Assembly: GCA_013695595.1 (NCBI GenBank)
Contig: JACDAE010000492.1
Span: 1 to 33,494 of the forward strand
Length of the DNA stretch: 33,494 nucleotides
Direction of reading: 5' to 3'
Source of the DNA: Ktedonobacteraceae bacterium
Lineage (GTDB): Bacteria > Chloroflexota > Ktedonobacteria > Ktedonobacterales > Ktedonobacteraceae
The position numbers and the translations under genes are program-made. Numbering within the stretch: position 1 is the first letter of the stretch; each line of letters begins with the position of its first letter. Shown piece by piece: positions 16,857 through 27,971 of this stretch. The notes beneath the pieces were generated by a model, which saw nothing but the letters and a program-made list of their open reading frames with translations, did no database searches and was not told where the DNA came from.

Positions 16857-19415
16857 GTGTTTTTTATGGAACCTGGCAATGTTAAACCTGTCAATATCGT
16901 TGATGAAATGACCACCGCCTATCTCGATTATTCTATGAGTGTAATCGTTTCTCGTGCACTTCCTGATGTACGAGATGGGCTGAAACCGGTACATCGCCGT
17001 GTCTTATATGCTATGGATCAAATGGGCCTACAATCTACGAAACAATTCCGTAAATGTGCAGGTACCGTTGGCGAAGTGTTGAAGAGCTATCACCCACACG
17101 GGGATGCCGCCGTCTACGAAACCCTGGTCCGCATGGCTCAACCGTGGTCAATGCGCTACCCACTCGTACTTGGGCAAGGCAACTTCGGCTCCGTGGACGA
17201 CGATCCTCCCGCTGCCATGCGTTATACTGAGGCTAAAATGGCGGCTATCGCCGATGAATTGCTGCGTGATATCGATAAAGATACGGTGGATTTCGTTCCC
17301 AATTATGATAATCAAACCGAAGAACCCACGGTTATGCCTGCACGCTTACCTAACCTGCTTCTTAATGGCTCAACTGGTATCGCTGTTGGCATGGCTACGA
17401 ATATCCCCCCTCACAACCTTATCGAGATCTGTAATGGCATCATCCACCTGATCGATGATCCGGATGCTACCACTGAAGATCTTTCGCGCATCATTCGCGG
17501 ACCTGACTTCCCTACCGGTGGGATCATTCAGGGACGTGAGGGTATACGTAACATGTATGCCAATGGGCGTGGCCGCGTTGTGCTACGTGCACGCACAAAT
17601 ATAGAGGAGACCGAGCGTGGACGCATCAGTATCATCACGACGGAACTTCCCTATCAGGTAAATAAAGCTGAGTTGGTGCGTAAGATCGCCGAGCTGGCAC
17701 GCGATAAAAAGATCGAGGGCATCGCTGAAGTCCGCGACGAGTCCGACCGTAATGGTATGCGCATGGTCGTCGATTTGAAGCGCGACGCCAATCCGGATAG
17801 CGTACTGAATTCTCTGTTTAAATATACCGCAATGCAAAGTGCTTTCAATGCAAACATGCTTGCTCTGGTAGACCGCCAACCACGCACATTAATGCTGAGA
17901 AACTTCTTACAATATTATATTCAGCATCGCGAAGAGGTTCTTACACGCCGCACAAAATTTGAACTTGCAAAAGCTGAAGCACGTAAACATATCCTGGAAG
18001 GCCTCAAAATCGCGCTCGACAATCTTGATGCTGTGATCAGTACAATCCGCAGTTCACAGAGCGAGACCGCTGGCCTGATCGAAGAATTGCGTCAGCAGTT
18101 CGGCTTCTCAGAAGAGCAAGCCCGCGCTGTTCTGGATATACGCCTGGCTCGTTTGGCTGGTCTGGAACGTCAAAAGGTTGAAGAGGAACTCGCCGGTCTC
18201 TTGCAGACAATTGCATACTTACAAATGCTACTCAGTGACATCAATGAGCTACGTAAGATTATTAAAGAAGATCTTGCGTATCTGAAAGAGAAGTACGGCG
18301 ATCCTCGTCGTACAGAGATCACCGAAGATGAGGCCAGCATATTCAGAGATGAAGACCTCATTCCTAATGAAGAGGTCGTCGTAACACTGACAGAAAAGGG
18401 CTACATCAAGCGCCTTCCCTCAAATACCTATCGGGCTCAACGGCGCGGTGGGCGTGGTATCACAGGCATGGCAACACGTGAGGATGATGCAGTACGTCAA
18501 CTCCTGGTCACCCATTCCCATGATAGCCTGCTCTTCTTTACCGATAGAGGGCGCGTCTTCCGGCTCAAAGTCTATGAATTGCCCGACACCAGCCGTACGG
18601 CGAAGGGAGAACACCTGATCAATCTGATCTCCATTGAGCAGCGCGAACGCGTCACGGCCATCGTCTCCGCGCCCAAAGGTGTTAGCCACGATTTCATGAT
18701 TGTTGCGACCCAGAAGGGTGAGGTGAAAAAGACCTCAATGGAAGAATTTGAGGTGGTGCGCCGCCAGGGACTGATCGCGATGGACCTTGAAGAAGATGAT
18801 GAACTGATCGGCGCAAAGCTAGCTGGTGCCGATGACAATGTTCTCCTCATTACCGCTCAAGGGCAGGCCATCCGCTTCACTGTCGCGGAACTACGCTCTG
18901 CCTCCCGTACCAGTGGAGGTGTCCGTGGTATTCGTCTGTTGCCAGACGATAAAGTCGTCTCGCTCAATCTTACTCCTGAGAACAGCGAACTGCTCGTCGT
19001 CACTGAATATGGTTATGGCAAGTGTACTCCTATAGAGGATTACCCACGTCACAGCCGTGGTGGTAGCGGTGTTATCACTTTGAAGGTGACAGAAAAGAAC
19101 GGGCGCGTTACAGCCGCACGTATTATCACGGAACTGGATAGTGATTTGATGATCATTTCCTCCGGCGGGGTCGTTATACGCATGGATGTCGCCAACATCA
19201 TTCGTGGTGGTCGTGCGACTCAAGGTCGTTTGATGATGAACCTTGGAGAGGGCGATACTGTCGTCGCAGTTGCCACCACAAACGGCAAAAAGCAGGATGA
19301 TCTGAGCGACACTGATGAAGAAGAGTCGATTGAGCCTGAGGGTGAGTTGGAACAGGATGCAGCCATCGTAGGAGAGGAACCAGTTTTGCCTGGAACCGAT
19401 ACTCCGATCGAATAA
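16857..19415 (+). CDS. gyrA: DNA gyrase subunit A
   Basis: '[38 protein letters not shown]', catalytic Tyr '[10 protein letters not shown]', GyrA-box '[10 protein letters not shown]'. Start GTG 16857 or ATG 16866. Confidence 0.96.
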   Translation: MFFMEPGNVKPVNIVDEMTTAYLDYSMSVIVSRALPDVRDGLKPVHRRVLYAMDQMGLQSTKQFRKCAGTVGEVLKSYHPHGDAAVYETLVRMAQPWSMRYPLVLGQGNFGSVDDDPPAAMRYTEAKMAAIADELLRDIDKDTVDFVPNYDNQTEEPTVMPARLPNLLLNGSTGIAVGMATNIPPHNLIEICNGIIHLIDDPDATTEDLSRIIRGPDFPTGGIIQGREGIRNMYANGRGRVVLRARTNIEETERGRISIITTELPYQVNKAELVRKIAELARDKKIEGIAEVRDESDRNGMRMVVDLKRDANPDSVLNSLFKYTAMQSAFNANMLALVDRQPRTLMLRNFLQYYIQHREEVLTRRTKFELAKAEARKHILEGLKIALDNLDAVISTIRSSQSETAGLIEELRQQFGFSEEQARAVLDIRLARLAGLERQKVEEELAGLLQTIAYLQMLLSDINELRKIIKEDLAYLKEKYGDPRRTEITEDEASIFRDEDLIPNEEVVVTLTEKGYIKRLPSNTYRAQRRGGRGITGMATREDDAVRQLLVTHSHDSLLFFTDRGRVFRLKVYELPDTSRTAKGEHLINLISIEQRERVTAIVSAPKGVSHDFMIVATQKGEVKKTSMEEFEVVRRQGLIAMDLEEDDELIGAKLAGADDNVLLITAQGQAIRFTVAELRSASRTSGGVRGIRLLPDDKVVSLNLTPENSELLVVTEYGYGKCTPIEDYPRHSRGGSGVITLKVTEKNGRVTAARIITELDSDLMIISSGGVVIRMDVANIIRGGRATQGRLMMNLGEGDTVVAVATTNGKKQDDLSDTDEEESIEPEGELEQDAAIVGEEPVLPGTDTPIE

Positions 19416-19418
19416 ACA

Positions 19419-19465
19419 ATGTAAATTAAGACGGGCTTGTGAACCGCGCCCGTCTTAATTTACAT
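19419..19465. terminator. 18-bp perfect stem, bidirectional terminator candidate
   Basis: ATGTAAATTAAGACGGGC-ttgtgaaccgc-GCCCGTCTTAATTTACAT; begins 4 nt after gyrA stop and covers the 3' end of the convergent ORF. Confidence 0.7.
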
Positions 19466-19829
19466 TCAACGATTTCACCTCACGGCGTATCTTTCGCCCC
19501 TGCCGCACCTGCTGCGCCGCCATACGATCCTTGTGCGCCTCTAACTTGATCAAAGGAAACGGGCGGTGAAACTGCTTATCCAGATCTTCGGCCTTCTCCT
19601 CCGAAAGATCGGCACGCCTCTCGTATGCATGAGCCAGTATATCACGCTTCACCGTATCCTCGGCTTGCAAAAGGAGCAAATAGGCAAGCGTAAAATCGGG
19701 CTTCCCCTGCTCTGCATAGGTATCTGCACACATGAAAACGTCGGCCCCTTGTTCTAAATCTTGCCGGGCATGTTCAACAAACACATCTTTCAGCGAACCG
19801 CTATAAAGTTCTGCAAATGTTCCAGGCAT
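19455..19829 (-). CDS. Hypothetical protein, 124 aa
   Basis: Intact ORF with ordinary amino acid composition in a convergent arrangement; no family recognised. Confidence 0.6.
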   Translation of the reverse strand: MPGTFAELYSGSLKDVFVEHARQDLEQGADVFMCADTYAEQGKPDFTLAYLLLLQAEDTVKRDILAHAYERRADLSEEKAEDLDKQFHRPFPLIKLEAHKDRMAAQQVRQGRKIRREVKSLNVN

Positions 19830-20050
19830 TATACTTCATTCCTCATTTTATAAAGCATCCTTCTACCATTTCAATAAGATATAAATCGATCTTGTTATAG
19901 CGTATTATATATCACCAAGAGAAGATTTTTCTCTCATCAATACAGAATCTCAGTAAAAAGACGTATGTATAACTCAAAAATACACACTTTTCCCAAAAAT
20001 TTCCTGGCTATATCCTCTCGTTACTAGCTATTTTCCCGACAGTACCTTTG

Positions 20051-20080
20051 TTGCAAAATTTTTGTTCCCTGTGCTATAAT
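20051..20080 (+). promoter_or_regulatory. Predicted promoter of the ATP synthase operon
   Basis: TTGCAA (20051-20056), 18-nt spacer, TATAAT (20075-20080); a second TATAAT at 20089-20094. Confidence 0.55.
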
Positions 20081-20120
20081 CCTATAGGTATAATAAGAGA
20101 AGAGACAGATGGGATAGAAA

Positions 20121-20363
20121 ATGAAACAACAGCCTCCCCCGCCCTCTTTGTGGGGATCCCTGGGGGCGCTGGCCGGAATGGGCTTCACGATAGCGGTCCC
20201 CATCGTATTTTTTACCGTCCTGGGAAACTACCTTGACGGCCTTATCCATACTGGATCATTGTTTGTACTACTCGGGCTGCTGCTTGGCCTGATCACGGGA
20301 ACATATGGCGCATACCGTTTATTTAAGAGCGTCTTTAATGAAGATAGACGGAAGACCCATTAA
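20121..20363 (+). CDS. atpI: AtpI/AtpZ-like small membrane protein
   Basis: Two TM segments with 'GLLLGLITGTYGAYRLFK', first gene before atpB. Confidence 0.7.
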   Translation: MKQQPPPPSLWGSLGALAGMGFTIAVPIVFFTVLGNYLDGLIHTGSLFVLLGLLLGLITGTYGAYRLFKSVFNEDRRKTH

Positions 20364-20407
20364 GAACCACTGGACTGGCAGGGCTCGGCGAGTAGGGAGG
20401 ATGCCGA

Positions 20408-21313
20408 GTGCAAATCTGGAAACTTCCTGTAATAAAAATAGCCCCGGATATTATATTTCATATTGGGGGCTTTCAGGTCACCAACACGCTTCTTGCTACA
20501 TGGATCACCATCGTCGCCTTGATTGCCGTGTTCTTCTTTGGCACACGTCGCCGCGACCTTATCCCCTCTGGCTTGCAAAACTTCCTTGAATGGGCAGTTG
20601 AAATGCTAATGGGGCTGGTCGTAGGTGTTTCAGGTCAGGAAAAAGGAAGACGCTTTTTCCCACTGGTTGCCACGTTCTTTCTCTTTATCTTCACTTGTAA
20701 TCTTCTGGATATTATTCCAGGCGTAGATACAATTGGAGCGATTGACGTGCCAGCAGCCACTGCCGCTGGTGGGGGTCAACCATTGCTTGGATTTCTGCTC
20801 ACTGGAAATATATCCAACGCGATTATCCCCTGGGTTCGCCCCGCGACCACTGACCTGAATCTGACACTTGCCATCGCACTTGTCTCTGTCGTCGCAACTC
20901 AAGGTTTCGGCTTCTACTATCTAGGAGCTGGCGACCAGTTGAGCAAATACCTGAACTTCAGAGCATTGTTTACCAATTTCCCGATGGGCCTTGTCGATTT
21001 CTTCGTAGGTTTACTGGAAATCGTCAGTGAATTAGGACGTATCATTTCGTTTTCTTTCCGTCTATTTGGCAATATCTTTGCTGGCAGTACCCTGCTGGCA
21101 GTGTTTGCCTTCTTACTGCCTATCGTCACAGGCCTGATCTTCATTCCATTTGAACTGTTTGTTGCCTTCATTCAGGCATTCGTCTTCGCTATTCTGACTC
21201 TCGTCTTCCTGGAAGTCGGGACGACAGGCCATTCTCATGGAGATGCTGGCGAACACGAGGCCGAGCAGGAATATAAACAGAACAAGGAGCACGAAGCGGC
21301 TGCTACCCATTAG
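20408..21313 (+). CDS. atpB: F0F1 ATP synthase subunit a
   Basis: 'ELGRIISFSFRLFGNIFAGSTLLAV' and 'FELFVAFIQAFVFAILTLVFLEVG' signatures. Confidence 0.95.
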   Translation: MQIWKLPVIKIAPDIIFHIGGFQVTNTLLATWITIVALIAVFFFGTRRRDLIPSGLQNFLEWAVEMLMGLVVGVSGQEKGRRFFPLVATFFLFIFTCNLLDIIPGVDTIGAIDVPAATAAGGGQPLLGFLLTGNISNAIIPWVRPATTDLNLTLAIALVSVVATQGFGFYYLGAGDQLSKYLNFRALFTNFPMGLVDFFVGLLEIVSELGRIISFSFRLFGNIFAGSTLLAVFAFLLPIVTGLIFIPFELFVAFIQAFVFAILTLVFLEVGTTGHSHGDAGEHEAEQEYKQNKEHEAAATH

Positions 21314-21316
21314 TAG

Positions 21317-21661
<345 letters not shown>

Positions 21662-21672
21662 TATTGTCCATC

Positions 21673-21751
21673 CGTAGTATAGAGATGGATGCCGAAACTC
21701 TCTTCCCTTCAATTGGAATAGGATCTTATTCGGCCTCATCTCCATACTACG
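21673..21751 (+). other. atpE-atpF intergenic imperfect stem-loop
   Basis: CGTAGTATAGAGATGGATGCCGA (21673-21695) vs TCGGCCTCATCTCCATACTACG (21730-21751): paired blocks of 8, 6 and 5 bp. Confidence 0.6.
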
Positions 21752-21797
21752 ATCAGGAACAATTGCACTACTACCTTGGCGAAAGGAGGCAACCACC

Positions 21798-22352
21798 ATG
21801 GCTGTAATAGCACAATCGCTGGTCTTTGCCGCAGGCGGCGGCGGTATTTCTGATGGTCTGGGAATTAATGGATGGGCCTTTCTCTCCCAACTCGTGAGCT
21901 TTCTCATTGTTTTCTTCGCTTTGTGGCGCTGGCTTCTGCCTATCTTGCTCAAAACGATGAACAATCGGCAGAATATCATCCGCGAGGGTGTTGAAAATGC
22001 TGAACGTGCGACAACCGCACTGGCCGAAGCTGACGCACAGGCATCTCAGATCCTGACCAATGCACGCCGACAAGGGCAGGACATTGTTGAACGCGCTCAG
22101 AAAATTGCCGAACAAGAAGCCAGCCGCATCCGCGACGAGGCCTATGCCCAGGCAGAACAGATCGCGCAACAAAATATAGCACGCATCCATCAAGAGGCCA
22201 ATCGCGCCCGCGCTGAACTGAGCCGTCAGGTTGTAAACCTGTCGATCGATGCCGCAGGCAGGGTTGTCGGCAGATCGGTCAATAGCGACGACAACCGCCG
22301 TCTTGTAGAGGAATTCGTGATAGCTAGCAATGACCAGGCGAGGAATAACTGA
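21798..22352 (+). CDS. atpF: F0F1 ATP synthase subunit b
   Basis: N-terminal TM plus long Ala/Glu/Arg coiled coil; position in operon. Confidence 0.93.
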   Translation: MAVIAQSLVFAAGGGGISDGLGINGWAFLSQLVSFLIVFFALWRWLLPILLKTMNNRQNIIREGVENAERATTALAEADAQASQILTNARRQGQDIVERAQKIAEQEASRIRDEAYAQAEQIAQQNIARIHQEANRARAELSRQVVNLSIDAAGRVVGRSVNSDDNRRLVEEFVIASNDQARNN

Positions 22353-22999
22353 TGCTTAAGGGAGCGATTGCACGTCGCTATGCCGGAGCCATCTTCGATC
22401 TGGCAATCAGACAAAATACGCTTGATCGCACACTCGAAGACGTGAAAGAGATAGCACAGCTCTTTTCCATACGCAAACTGTCCTATCTTCTACGCGAACC
22501 CAAGATTCCGGCAAAACGGAAAGAGACAGCTCTGCGCCAGTCACTGGCGAACAAGGTGCTGCCTACATCGCTCAATCTGGCGCTGCTCGTCGTACAGCGC
22601 GGTCTCGTCGAAGCTATGCCCAACATCGCTTCCGAACTTGAACAACGCGTTCTCGACTATCGCAATCAGGCTGTAGCGACTGTAACAACAGCAACACCAA
22701 TAGATGCAGCACAACAAAATCTTGTAAAACGAGCTCTCGAACAAGAAACTGGCAAGTCAATTATTATGCATACACAAGTCAATCCGGACATCCTTGGCGG
22801 CGTCATCGCACGCGTTGGAGATCAGGTGATCGACGGTAGCCTGCGCTATCGCCTATCAGCACTGCAAAAAACGCTTCTGACCGACGTGTCAATGGCCCAG
22901 ATAGACTTTCTTTCTGAAGATAGCGCGCAAAAAACGAATGACGGTCAGAATGGCGGAACAGCCACTACACCAACCTCTCCTTCTCAGGCCCAGGTATAA
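22352..22999 (+). CDS. atpH: F0F1 ATP synthase subunit delta
   Basis: 'IARRYAGAIFDLAIRQNTLDRTLEDV', 'VNPDILGGVIARVGDQVIDGSLRYRLSALQ'. Confidence 0.93.
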   Translation: MLKGAIARRYAGAIFDLAIRQNTLDRTLEDVKEIAQLFSIRKLSYLLREPKIPAKRKETALRQSLANKVLPTSLNLALLVVQRGLVEAMPNIASELEQRVLDYRNQAVATVTTATPIDAAQQNLVKRALEQETGKSIIMHTQVNPDILGGVIARVGDQVIDGSLRYRLSALQKTLLTDVSMAQIDFLSEDSAQKTNDGQNGGTATTPTSPSQAQV

Positions 23000-23145
23000 C
23001 TGACTCTAAGCTATGCTGGCCCGAATGGAGAGCTAAAAAAACTTGTATCTATCATGTTGCTCTCGGGGCCATACTTCTTATACCCCTTTCGACATGATAA
23101 ACTCATCATAAAGCGTCACCAGGAATCACACTAGGAGGATTTAAG

Positions 23146-24732
23146 ATGGCATCTTGGGCTGATGAAATCAGCGCCATCATTGAGAAAAACATCGCTGGCT
23201 TCGGTGCCGAGACAACGTCAACCGCTAGCGTCGGTACCGTCATCACGGTACAGGACGGTATCGCACGCGTCTACGGCTTGCAGGATGTGAAGTATCTTGA
23301 ACTGGTAGAATTTCCACGGACAGGATTGTTTGGCCTGGCCTTCAACCTTGAAGAAGAGACGGTCAGTTGCCCGATCCTTGGCGACTATACTCATCTTCGC
23401 GAAGATGACGAAGTACGCACCACTGGTCGTATCATCGAGGTTCCAGTCGGCGATGCGCTGTTAGGTCGCGTCGTCAATCCACTGGGTCAACCGCTCGATG
23501 AGCGCGGCCCCATCAATACCGATAAAACCCGCCCGGTCGAGCGTGTCGCTCCTGGCGTTATCACACGTAAATCGGTAACCGCACCGGTACAGACCGGCTT
23601 GAAAGTTATCGATAGCATTATCCCCATCGGACGCGGACAGCGCGAACTCATTATCGGCGACCGACAGACGGGTAAATCTGCGCTGGCAATCGATACGATT
23701 ATCAACCAGAAGGGGCAAAACCTGTTCTGTATCTACGTGGCAATTGGTCAGAAAAACTCGACTATCGCCCGTACACAGGCCATCCTTGAGCAACATGGTG
23801 CGATGGAATATACCATCATTGTTGCCTCTAGCGCTTCTGATCCAGCTCCACTGAAGTATATTGCCCCTTACGCCGGGTGTGCAATGGGCGAAGAGTTTAT
23901 GGAATCTGGCCGCGATGCCCTGATTATCTATGATGACCTGAGCAAACACGCAGAAGCATATCGTAACATTTCACTGATCATTCGCCGCCCTCCAGGACGC
24001 GAAGCATACCCCGGTGATGTGTTCTACCTGCACTCTCGTTTGCTAGAACGCGCCGCTCGCTTGAGTGAAGAGTACGGCGGTGGCTCACTGACCGCTCTCC
24101 CCATCATTGAGACACGTGCAAACGACATTTCAGCATACATTCCAACAAACGTCATCTCGATCACGGATGGTCAGATCTTCCTGGAAACCGACCTGTTTAA
24201 CTCTGGTCAGCGCCCGGCTGTTAATACTGGTCTCTCTGTTTCGCGTGTGGGTAGTAACGCCCAGACACGTGCCATGCGTCAGGTTGCTGGTTCACTGCGT
24301 CTTAGCCTCTCACAATTCCGCGATCTTGCGGCCTTTGCCCAGTTTTCTTCCGACCTGGATAAAGCCACGCAATCACAGATCGACCGTGGACGCCGCATCA
24401 CTGAGGTTCTCAAACAACCACAGTATCAGCCCGTGGCGGTTGATAAACAGGTTATGATCATCTATGCAGCTACCAATGGGTATCTTGATGATGTCTCGTT
24501 GGACCTGGTAGCTGATTGGGAGACTGGCTTCTATCGCTATATGGACTCGAACCATCCTGAGATCGGCCAGGAAATCATTGAGAAATCGGTCAACGGCAAG
24601 GACAAAATGACTGACGCTCTGGTGAAGAAGCTTGGCGATGCGATCAATGAATACAAGCAGGCAGCAGCGCCACAGCCACAGGAAAAGTCGAAGGCTGTTT
24701 CGCCTGAACAGGCCGCTCAGGCAGCACGCTAG
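23146..24732 (+). CDS. atpA: F0F1 ATP synthase subunit alpha
   Basis: '[24 protein letters not shown]', '[45 protein letters not shown]'. Confidence 0.98.
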   Translation: MASWADEISAIIEKNIAGFGAETTSTASVGTVITVQDGIARVYGLQDVKYLELVEFPRTGLFGLAFNLEEETVSCPILGDYTHLREDDEVRTTGRIIEVPVGDALLGRVVNPLGQPLDERGPINTDKTRPVERVAPGVITRKSVTAPVQTGLKVIDSIIPIGRGQRELIIGDRQTGKSALAIDTIINQKGQNLFCIYVAIGQKNSTIARTQAILEQHGAMEYTIIVASSASDPAPLKYIAPYAGCAMGEEFMESGRDALIIYDDLSKHAEAYRNISLIIRRPPGREAYPGDVFYLHSRLLERAARLSEEYGGGSLTALPIIETRANDISAYIPTNVISITDGQIFLETDLFNSGQRPAVNTGLSVSRVGSNAQTRAMRQVAGSLRLSLSQFRDLAAFAQFSSDLDKATQSQIDRGRRITEVLKQPQYQPVAVDKQVMIIYAATNGYLDDVSLDLVADWETGFYRYMDSNHPEIGQEIIEKSVNGKDKMTDALVKKLGDAINEYKQAAAPQPQEKSKAVSPEQAAQAAR

Positions 24733-24740
24733 GAGGGCAT

Positions 24741-25631
24741 ATGCCATCAACCCAGGCAATTCGCCGACGCATACGCTCAACTAAGAATATCGCTCAGATT
24801 ACCAAGGCAATGCAGATGGTAGCAAGCAGCAGAATGCGGCGGGCGCAGGATCGCGTTCAGCAATCTCGCCCCTATTCCGAACACCTGCGCGACCTCGTCT
24901 CTCACCTGGCCAATGCAGGTGTCGATGACGTGGGCGATGAAGTCGCTCTCTTGCAGCAGCGACCAGTGCGCAATGTAGCTTTCCTTGTACTCTCGCCAGA
25001 TCGTGGCCTGAGTGGCGCACTGCCTAGCAATATCAATCGTAAAGCTGCCACATCTGCTTTGGAACAACAAAATACGCTTGCTGAAAACGGTCAGCGTCCG
25101 GATATACATTATATTGCAGTCGGACGTAAGGCACGTGACTTCATAGTGCGTACCGGACAACATCTGGTCGCTGAGTTTACCAATATTGGCAATCAACCAT
25201 CTATGAATGATGCTTCTGCTATCGCTCAGGTCGCAATGGATACATTCTTGAAGGAAGAGGCTGATGTTGTTTACATGGTCTATCCCAAATTTGTAAACAC
25301 CGTTTCGCAGGTACCAACAGTGGTACAACTCTTGCCGGTACAGCCACCAGAGAAAAAAGAGGGCGAAGACACGAAAATAGATTATATCTATGAGCCTTCG
25401 GCCAATGAGATCTATCAGGCACTACTTCCACGTTACGTCGATATCCTGGTCTACCAGGCAATGTTGGAGTTAGTTGCTAGCCAGCTCTCAGCTCAAATGG
25501 TGTCCATGAAGAATGCAACCGACAACGCGAACGAACTTGTACAAGATCTGAATCTAACGTATAACAAGGCACGCCAGTCCGCTATCACCACACAGATTCT
25601 TGAGGTGGTGTCCGGTGCTGAGGCGTCATAA
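24741..25631 (+). CDS. atpG: F0F1 ATP synthase subunit gamma
   Basis: 'IRRRIRSTKNIAQITKAMQMVASSRMRRAQ', C-term 'MVSMKNATDNANELVQDLNLTYNKARQSAITTQILEVVSGA'. Confidence 0.97.
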   Translation: MPSTQAIRRRIRSTKNIAQITKAMQMVASSRMRRAQDRVQQSRPYSEHLRDLVSHLANAGVDDVGDEVALLQQRPVRNVAFLVLSPDRGLSGALPSNINRKAATSALEQQNTLAENGQRPDIHYIAVGRKARDFIVRTGQHLVAEFTNIGNQPSMNDASAIAQVAMDTFLKEEADVVYMVYPKFVNTVSQVPTVVQLLPVQPPEKKEGEDTKIDYIYEPSANEIYQALLPRYVDILVYQAMLELVASQLSAQMVSMKNATDNANELVQDLNLTYNKARQSAITTQILEVVSGAEAS

Positions 25632-25708
25632 TAAGCAGCTACACGGTAGAGGTCGCAGGGACACAATAGAAAAAATGTGTCTAAAACACCTCTACAATGG
25701 AGAAATAG

Positions 25709-27130
<1,422 letters not shown>

Positions 27131-27133
27131 GCG

Positions 27134-27589
27134 ATGGCAACAGGCGATACAATGCATGTTGAAGTCGTAACCGCCGAACGCGAGTTATATAGTGGTGAGG
27201 CAAATGCGGTGAATGCTCCAGGCTCCGAAGGGCGTCTGGGCATTCTTCCACACCATGCTGCCCTCCTGGCTTTTCTTAAAGCGGGTGAGTTACGCATTGA
27301 ACTTGAAGGGGCCGAAGATCTCCTCTTCGTCTCAGGTGGCTTCCTTGAAGTCTACCAAAATACCGTCACCATCCTCGCAGACGCGGCAGAACATACGGAT
27401 GAGATCGATCGGACGCGTGCAGAAGAAGCCCGCCGTCGCGCTGAAGAGCGCCTGGCTCAAGTAGAAAGCGACCAGGAACGCGCCCGGCTTCAGGGTGCCC
27501 TCGAACGCGCAGTCGTACGCTTGCGCCTCGTTGAAGTAGCCAGCCGTCGTAATCGTCGCCGTATCGAGGCTTCAGGCAATCGAGAATAA
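27134..27589 (+). CDS. atpC: F0F1 ATP synthase subunit epsilon
   Basis: 'MHVEVVTAERELYSGEANAVNAPGSEGRLGILPHHAALLAFLKAGELRI', last gene of the operon. Confidence 0.95.
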   Translation: MATGDTMHVEVVTAERELYSGEANAVNAPGSEGRLGILPHHAALLAFLKAGELRIELEGAEDLLFVSGGFLEVYQNTVTILADAAEHTDEIDRTRAEEARRRAEERLAQVESDQERARLQGALERAVVRLRLVEVASRRNRRRIEASGNRE

Positions 27590-27627
27590 TACCTGGCTGA
27601 CGCAGGAAATTTGTAAGCTAGCTATTT

Positions 27628-27669
27628 AAAGGCTCCTTGGATAAAAAATATCCGAGGGGCCTTTTCTTC
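27628..27669 (+). terminator. Rho-independent terminator of the ATP synthase operon
   Basis: AAAGGCTCCTTGGATA-aaaaa-TATCCGAGGGGCCTTT (16 bp, two G-U) followed by T-rich tail. Confidence 0.85.
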
Positions 27670-27876
27670 ACAATATACTCATTGAAAAGGCTGTGAATAT
27701 ATCTTAATATTTTTCTCATTTTATCCTCTTTATTACCTCAAATTTTATTAAATAGCTAAAATTTATATCACGTGTTGGGCAACCAAAATATCATAATAAT
27801 AATAATAGTTATCTTCTTTATACTACGGTATCTTTTCAATATATTTTGTTCGTATATAAACGTATATAGCAGAATA

Positions 27877-27908
27877 TTGATTTTTTCCAAAGACTATAGT
27901 ATAGTCTT
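27877..27908 (+). promoter_or_regulatory. Predicted promoter with 19-nt perfect palindrome over the -10 box, upstream of surface protein gene
   Basis: TTGATT (27877-27882), 17-nt spacer, TATAGT (27900-27905); palindrome AAGACTATA-g-TATAGTCTT (27890-27908). Confidence 0.5.
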
Positions 27909-27971
27909 ATCGATCAGTTTATCAATATAAATTTTTTATTCCTGCATTGAAAAATCAGAAGGGAATCTACA

